Source: Candidatus Uhrbacteria bacterium RIFOXYB12_FULL_58_10
GTDB taxonomy: Bacteria > Patescibacteriota > Patescibacteriia > UBA9934 > GWF2-40-263
Direction of reading: 5' to 3'
Assembly: GCA_943357275.1 (NCBI GenBank)
Contig: CALRGL010000041.1
Coordinates: 1-9,543 of the forward strand
DNA length: 9,543 nucleotides
Position 1 is the stretch's first letter. Each line of letters opens with the position of its first letter. The notes beneath the pieces were generated by a model, which was not told the origin of the DNA, ran no database searches, and saw only the letters and a list, made by a program, of their open reading frames with translations. Both the position numbers and the translations under genes were made by a program. Positions 6,447 through 9,543 of this stretch are shown piece after piece.

Positions 6447-7703
6447 ATGCGAGTGTCTTTGTCTTTGTTGTGTAGTGTTTTTGACTTGTTGTTTGCCGTT
6501 CAAGCTCAGGCGATTCCGCCGGAAACGCCCGTATTGCCCGGAGAATCGGCTTCTTCAGCTCCGGCTGAGGAATCCTATTCGGACTCAGTCTTGCAGCGGC
6601 TTCTAAACGAGCGTCTTGCGATCAGTACGATCGATGAGATGGCTCAGCTTGGGGAAATCACCCCGGCCCAGCAGAAGACAGCTGTGGATCGGCATCTTAC
6701 GAAGGCTCGTGAAGTCGCTGGGAAGCATCTGTCAGTTGAGGCGATTGCAAAGCTTCAGGGTCAGACGTCTCGGGTGATGGAAGAGGCCAATCAGGAACCG
6801 TTTTTCAAGCGTGTTCTTGGTCTGGATACGTTCATGGGGATTGTTCTTGTCATTGTGGGGATCATCGGCATCATTTGCTTGATCATCATTCTGGTGAAGA
6901 TCAACCTTCCCGTAGAATTCTACGAAGCTGCGGGTTACGCCCTGAGCGGATTCCTCCTCATCTATGGGAATTCTTGCAGTGAGAGTGTGCGGGATTTTGT
7001 CACGTTCCCCGGTGCCTTTTTGGGATGTGGCATGCTCGTGGCTTCGATTGCGATCCACAAGCTTGGTGAGAAGTTCACGAGCGTCGCGTATTTCTCTGTG
7101 ATTACAATCTTTCTCGCAACTTGTGCGATTTTGACTCACAATTCGATCACTGGGTTTGCAACCGCGATCGCCCTCATGTCTGCGCTCGGCTTTTCGGTCA
7201 TTGCTTTGCCCGGTTGTTATGTGATCGGGTTTGATAGCAGAGATGGTAAGGAACAGGCGGTTATTGCACGAGCCACGTCCGCAGGTTTCCTGCTCATTCT
7301 TGTCTTCGGAATTCTGCGTGTTCTTGGAAGCACCACGTCCGCGGCCCATCTGTTTGAAGGTGGGGCCCTTTGGATGGGAAGTTTTGTGGGATACCTTGGT
7401 CTGCTCATCGCTTCGTCGCGATGGTACGACGGGCACAAGAATTACATTCTCAAGCAGGCTGTGGTTCTCGTGGCGGGTGTTGCTGCTTTGTTCTTTGGCT
7501 CCGTATTTGGCATCGGTGAGCTTCAGAAGATCGGCGGGACGTTCTTTGTTCTGTGGATGGTCGAGAAGTTCCTCGAAATCCCGGCCAAGTCCTTGGTTGG
7601 CCACTGTACGGTTGGATTGGTGACCTGCGGCTGGGTTTACGTCATCACCCTGTTTATCAAGGCTCACCTGGACGTCTTGGCTCCGTACTTGCTCTGGAGC
7701 TAA
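6447..7703 (+). CDS. Hypothetical polytopic membrane protein with signal peptide
   Basis: This is a 418-aa protein that I do not recognise. The ATG at 6447 was chosen because GGAGGAGG ends 5 nt before it and the product begins with a signal peptide (MRVSLSLLCS..., likely cut after AQA near residue 22); the frame is open back to 6363, but that region is promoter and leader. Residues ~23-45 are Pro/Ser/Ala/Glu-rich and ~46-120 form a helical soluble domain (LGEITPAQQKTAVDRHL). From ~129 there are about nine or ten membrane helices (roughly 129-151, 158-174, 186-204, 212-229, 234-260, 276-293, 306-322, 335-356, 362-373, 385-404). A short helical domain with an 'EITPAQQ' turn ahead of many helices faintly recalls DUF2157-like proteins; this is a weak guess. 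The gene is richer in G+C than its operon neighbours (7021-7080: 32 of 60) and is monocistronic. Confidence 0.85.
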   Translation: MRVSLSLLCSVFDLLFAVQAQAIPPETPVLPGESASSAPAEESYSDSVLQRLLNERLAISTIDEMAQLGEITPAQQKTAVDRHLTKAREVAGKHLSVEAIAKLQGQTSRVMEEANQEPFFKRVLGLDTFMGIVLVIVGIIGIICLIIILVKINLPVEFYEAAGYALSGFLLIYGNSCSESVRDFVTFPGAFLGCGMLVASIAIHKLGEKFTSVAYFSVITIFLATCAILTHNSITGFATAIALMSALGFSVIALPGCYVIGFDSRDGKEQAVIARATSAGFLLILVFGILRVLGSTTSAAHLFEGGALWMGSFVGYLGLLIASSRWYDGHKNYILKQAVVLVAGVAALFFGSVFGIGELQKIGGTFFVLWMVEKFLEIPAKSLVGHCTVGLVTCGWVYVITLFIKAHLDVLAPYLLWS

Positions 7704-7707
7704 TCTG

Positions 7708-7733
7708 CACCTGCTATCTGGCGGGTGTTTTTT
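7708..7733 (+). terminator. Intrinsic terminator after the 418-aa membrane protein gene
   Basis: A 7-bp stem pairs CACCTGC (7708-7714) with GCGGGTG (7721-7727), with one G-U pair and a 6-nt loop, followed by TTTTTT at 7728-7733. It begins 4 nt after the stop codon. Confidence 0.88.
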
Positions 7734-7757
7734 GTTTCTATCCCTTTTTTTAGAATC

Positions 7758-7780
7758 GTAGGGGCGGGCCTTGTGTCCGC
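7758..7780. repeat. Possible copy of a GTAGGGGCGGGCC-type palindromic interspersed repeat
   Basis: GTAGGGGCGGGCCTTGTGTC followed by CGC resembles, from memory, a short GC-rich palindrome scattered between genes in many unrelated bacteria. It folds as GCGGGC (7764-7769) against GTCCGC (7775-7780) with one G-U. It stands out in an AT-rich spacer (7734-7821) with no other feature. Only one copy is in this window, so repetitiveness cannot be shown here. Confidence 0.35.
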
Positions 7781-7821
7781 TCTTCACCGAATAGATATTC
7801 CATTTATTTTCCAATAAAACA

Positions 7822-7850
7822 TTGACAAAATGGCATTTTTATGTTATAAT
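7822..7850 (+). promoter_or_regulatory. Consensus sigma70-type promoter of the 112-aa protein gene
   Basis: A perfect TTGACA (7822-7827), a 17-nt spacer and a perfect TATAAT (7845-7850). The predicted start near 7857 gives a leader of about 38 nt with no strong structure. The Shine-Dalgarno AGGAGA (7884-7889) lies 5 nt before the ATG at 7895. A fully consensus promoter implies strong constitutive expression. Confidence 0.9.
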
Positions 7851-7894
7851 TTTGTTATTAGAATCGGAAAATACACAAGAAACAGGAGATTCAG

Positions 7895-8233
7895 ATGCAG
7901 TCATTTGTTCAGATTGTGGGCGTGGTCGGGTTCCTCGGTCTTTGCGTGCTGGTCCTCTGTGGCTGTGCGTGGGAGGTGTACCGGATGATCGTTCCGGCAC
8001 CCGTCCCCGTGGAAAAGCCTTCGATGACGCACGTGTTCATCGACCATCACCCGCGATTCGCCCCGAAACCCGTTCTCCAGAGCCTTCCGTATCCCGTCAC
8101 AGTGCGTCGGAACGATGTCGAGACGACCTTCGAGACCAGGCGAGCCCACGCCCTCGTCGGAACAGATGAGGGTGACGCCATCCTCTATGCTGAGGAGGCT
8201 GCACGCCTTCGCCGTCGAAAGCTCGGTCTCTGA
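7895..8233 (+). CDS. Hypothetical small membrane-anchored protein
   Basis: This is a 112-aa protein that I do not recognise. Residues ~4-25 form one hydrophobic segment (IVGVVGFLGLCVLVLCGCAW), probably a single N-terminal anchor. The LCGC stretch vaguely resembles a lipobox, but there is no basic N-terminus, so a lipoprotein is doubtful. Residues 31-65 are Pro-rich (APVPVEKP), and the C-terminal part is charged and helical, ending in an Arg-rich patch (LRRRK, 105-109). Start choice is firm: Shine-Dalgarno AGGAGA 5 nt upstream and a perfect promoter. The gene is clearly G+C-rich (36 of 60 in 7981-8040) compared with the nuclease operon (20 of 60 in 1381-1440), which may mean foreign origin. 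It is monocistronic with its own terminator. Confidence 0.8.
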   Translation: MQSFVQIVGVVGFLGLCVLVLCGCAWEVYRMIVPAPVPVEKPSMTHVFIDHHPRFAPKPVLQSLPYPVTVRRNDVETTFETRRAHALVGTDEGDAILYAEEAARLRRRKLGL

Positions 8234-8260
8234 CCTGTATCATTCCTCCAACTCCTCCTC

Positions 8261-8285
8261 AAAGATCGCTTCGGCGGTCTTTTTT
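8261..8285 (+). terminator. Intrinsic terminator with UUCG tetraloop
   Basis: A 9-bp stem pairs 8261-8269 (AAAGATCGC) with 8274-8282 (GCGGTCTTT), with one G-U, closed by a very stable C-UUCG-G loop. The T run extends to 8285. It ends the 112-aa gene 27 nt after its stop and insulates the rplJ promoter. Confidence 0.9.
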
Positions 8286-8304
8286 CATTGAAATAAAAGC
8301 TTTC

Positions 8305-8333
8305 TTGACACAAACAGTCAATTTCCCTATACT
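8305..8333 (+). promoter_or_regulatory. Promoter of the rplJ-rplL operon
   Basis: A perfect TTGACA (8305-8310), a 17-nt spacer, then TATACT (8328-8333). The predicted transcription start is near 8340, leaving about 174 nt of untranslated leader before rplJ. Confidence 0.88.
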
Positions 8334-8339
8334 TTCCTC

Positions 8340-8513
8340 GAACTAAAGATTTGCCGTAGAAAACGGGTTGCGAAAGCATAAGTCCCGTCGAGGTGTACGA
8401 TTCGCGTTTTACGTGTTTCGATCATACTGCGGCCCCAAATCCGTAGTTTTTTATTAAAGGTCGAACAAATAGTCAGAGCATTTTGGATATTATGCCAAGA
8501 TGAATCAATTACT
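8340..8513 (+). promoter_or_regulatory. rplJ leader, probable L10 autoregulatory attenuator
   Basis: The leader can fold as a three-way junction. P1 pairs GCCGTAG (8353-8359) with CTGCGGC (8427-8433). P2 pairs ACGGG (8363-8367) with CCCGT (8384-8388), enclosing a TGC-GAAA-GCA hairpin and an asymmetric loop. P3 is a long hairpin (8393-8425) broken by 2x2 internal loops. P1 uses the left arm of the terminator at 8426-8452, so the two folds exclude each other. A short alternative hairpin (8354-8357 with 8363-8366) would release that arm. A further 8-bp hairpin (8479-8502) ends 11 nt before the rplJ ATG. Position, length and logic match known L10 leaders, in which the L10-L12 complex binds the rplJL leader. 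Which fold L10 would favour cannot be told from sequence. Confidence 0.7.
8426..8452 (+). terminator. Intrinsic terminator inside the rplJ leader (attenuator)
   Basis: A 7-bp stem pairs ACTGCGG (8426-8432) with CCGTAGT (8441-8447), with one G-U and an 8-nt loop. T runs from 8447 to 8452. It lies about 87-113 nt after the predicted start and 61 nt before rplJ, so it can only act as a regulatory attenuator. Confidence 0.78.
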
Positions 8514-9035
8514 ATGCCAAAAACACGTTCAGAAAAAGAGCAGATTATTGCGGAGCTTTCTGAGAAGATTGGTCGCTTGAAATCCGCTGTGTTCACCCAG
8601 GTTTCTGGATACACAATGGAAGATGCAGACAGTCTTCGAAAGAAAGGATCTGCGCAAAATATCGAGCTCTTCGTAGCAAAGAAAACCCTCCTTGCTCGAG
8701 CTCTTGAAGCAAACGGCTACCAAGTTTCGAAAGATGATTTCGATGGAAGCATTTTGACCTCACTTGCTTACGAGGATGATATCGCTGCTGCAAAACTCAT
8801 GGCTGAGTTTGCAAAGGGTCGTGATGAAATCAAGATTGTGGCCGGAATTTTAGAAGGCCGCATGGTTGATGGAAACGCGGTAAAACAACTTGCAACCTTG
8901 CCAAGCCGAGAAGTCTTACTCTCAAGATTGGTTGGATCCCTCAACGCTCCTGTCTCCGGATTCGTCAACGTTCTTGCTGGTAACCTTCGAGGTCTCGTTC
9001 GCGTCCTAGACGCCATTAAAGAAACAAAAGTTTAA
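8514..9035 (+). CDS. rplJ: 50S ribosomal protein L10
   Basis: This is a 173-aa protein. L10 anchors the L7/L12 stalk dimers on the large ribosomal subunit and binds 23S rRNA near the GTPase centre. The N-terminus (MPKTRSEKEQIIAELSEKI), LFVAKKTLLARAL (52-64) and the LPSREVLLSRLVGSLNAP stretch followed by a C-terminal helix (VLAGNLRGLVRVLDAIKE) are typical, and length is normal. The start ATG at 8514 matches the usual L10 N-terminus although no Shine-Dalgarno precedes it. The same 8 bases (TATGCCAA) occur at the start and 22 nt upstream. It heads a two-gene operon behind an attenuator leader; rplL follows after 9 nt. Confidence 0.97.
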   Translation: MPKTRSEKEQIIAELSEKIGRLKSAVFTQVSGYTMEDADSLRKKGSAQNIELFVAKKTLLARALEANGYQVSKDDFDGSILTSLAYEDDIAAAKLMAEFAKGRDEIKIVAGILEGRMVDGNAVKQLATLPSREVLLSRLVGSLNAPVSGFVNVLAGNLRGLVRVLDAIKETKV

Positions 9036-9044
9036 ACTAACCTT

Positions 9045-9443
9045 ATGTCAGAAGAAACAAACGTAGAAGTTCCTGCAAAGTTTCAGTACCTCGTCTCCAA
9101 AATCGAGCAGATGTCCGTTTTGGACCTTGCTGAGCTCGTAAAGATCCTTGAAGAAAAGTTCGGTGTAAGCGCTGCTGCTCCAGCTATGATGATGGCTGCT
9201 CCAGGCGCTGCTGCTCCTGCCGCTGAAGAAAAAACATCCTTCGATGTTGAACTCTTGGCTGCTGGTGACAACAAAATCGGTGTGATCAAAGTTGTACGAG
9301 CTCTTACAGGACTCGGACTCAAAGAAGCTAAGGACTTGGTAGACGGCGCTCCAAAGATGGTTAAGGAAGGCGTTGCTAAGGCTGAAGCAGAAGAAGTGAA
9401 GAAACAGCTTGAAGAAGCTGGTGGAAAAGCAGTTGTAAAGTAA
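9045..9443 (+). CDS. rplL: 50S ribosomal protein L7/L12
   Basis: This is a 132-aa stalk protein that recruits translational GTPases to the ribosome. Residues ~10-40 form the dimerisation/L10-binding domain (LDLAELVKILEEKFGVSA). Residues ~43-60 are the flexible Ala/Pro/Met hinge (AAAPAMMMAAPGAAAPAAEE). Residues ~63-132 form the C-terminal factor-binding domain with the conserved KIGVIKVVRALTGLGLKEAK and VDGAPKMVKEGVAK. The start ATG at 9045 has no Shine-Dalgarno; coupling to rplJ, 9 nt upstream, is likely. A strong terminator follows and no rpoB is seen downstream, unlike the usual rplKAJL-rpoBC order. Confidence 0.97.
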   Translation: MSEETNVEVPAKFQYLVSKIEQMSVLDLAELVKILEEKFGVSAAAPAMMMAAPGAAAPAAEEKTSFDVELLAAGDNKIGVIKVVRALTGLGLKEAKDLVDGAPKMVKEGVAKAEAEEVKKQLEEAGGKAVVK

Positions 9444-9451
9444 GATAAACA

Positions 9452-9481
9452 AAAAAACGATTCAGAAATGAGTCGTTTTTT
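9452..9481 (+). terminator. Intrinsic terminator after rplL, probably bidirectional
   Basis: A 12-bp stem pairs 9452-9463 with 9470-9481 (one G-U), with a 6-nt loop. The T run at 9476-9481 serves rplL, and the A run at 9451-9457 serves the opposite strand. Confidence 0.9.
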
Positions 9482-9489
9482 GTTTTGTC

Positions 9490-9543
9490 TTATTTCAAAT
9501 GACTTGCTGCGATCGAGTAAAGTTTAGGTCCTGTGAGCAAGTA
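9490..9543 (-). CDS. Possible C-terminal end of a convergent gene (partial)
   Basis: On the minus strand, an open frame enters at the window edge and ends with TAA (complement of 9490-9492), encoding 17 residues (YLLTGPKLYSIAASHLK). The amphipathic, protein-like sequence and the bidirectional terminator a few bases beyond its stop support a real convergent gene. It is far too short to identify, and chance cannot be excluded. Confidence 0.35.
   Translation of the reverse strand, partial: YLLTGPKLYSIAASHLK

Noticed and set aside
6732..7814. A 360-residue open frame on the minus strand
   Set aside because: It is antisense to the 418-aa membrane protein, very rich in charged residues and Asn/His, and has no recognisable domain. 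The + strand gene has promoter, Shine-Dalgarno, signal peptide and terminator.
7822..8169. A 115-residue open frame on + overlapping the 112-aa gene
   Set aside because: It begins at the -35 box of the promoter, has no ribosome binding site and is Arg/Pro/Ser-rich as expected of a shifted frame in G+C-rich DNA.
9048..9452. A 134-residue Ser/Phe-rich frame on the minus strand
   Set aside because: It is exactly antisense to rplL and its low-complexity composition mirrors rplL codons.

Overview
This window looks like part of a small, compact bacterial genome, most probably a member of the Candidate Phyla Radiation (Patescibacteria). That placement is inferred from several features. The UMP kinase is of the short archaeal-like type. 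A TM0106-type RecB-like nuclease is present. A membrane-anchored C39-like peptidase has a Pro/Lys/Glu linker. The XseA is short, and genes overlap by 4 nt or sit 1 nt apart. TGA is used as an ordinary stop several times, so the TGA-recoding lineages (SR1/Gracilibacteria) are unlikely.

Layout. (1) 3-293: 3' end of a hypoxanthine phosphoribosyltransferase gene on +, closed by a terminator that faces the terminator of a minus-strand zinc-ribbon orphan (366-869). (2) 870-1045: divergent promoter region. (3) 1046-5595: a tightly coupled operon on + encoding a TM0106-type RecB-like/RNase H-like nuclease, a membrane-anchored C39-like peptidase, a four-helix membrane protein, exonuclease VII large and small subunits (xseA, xseB) and a PF04020-type membrane protein, ended by a hairpin terminator. 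(4) 5625-6335: UMP kinase (pyrH), starting 3 nt after that terminator. (5) 6355-8285: two monocistronic genes of unrecognised function, a 418-aa polytopic membrane protein and a 112-aa membrane-anchored protein. Each has its own consensus sigma70-type promoter, a strong Shine-Dalgarno site and its own terminator, and both are richer in G+C than their neighbours. (6) 8305-9481: the rplJ-rplL (L10, L7/L12) operon with a structured leader of about 170 nt that contains an intrinsic terminator and a competing pairing, as expected of L10 autoregulation. (7) The last 54 bases may be the 3' end of a convergent minus-strand gene.

The genes with recognisable functions cover purine salvage, pyrimidine nucleotide phosphorylation, DNA processing and the ribosomal stalk. 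The most noteworthy signals are the rplJL attenuator leader, the terminator whose loop carries the next promoter's -35 box, the composition- and signal-distinct two-gene block between pyrH and rplJL, and the near-absence of Shine-Dalgarno sites elsewhere. I saw no CRISPR array, tRNA, rRNA, transposase or recognisable defence system.
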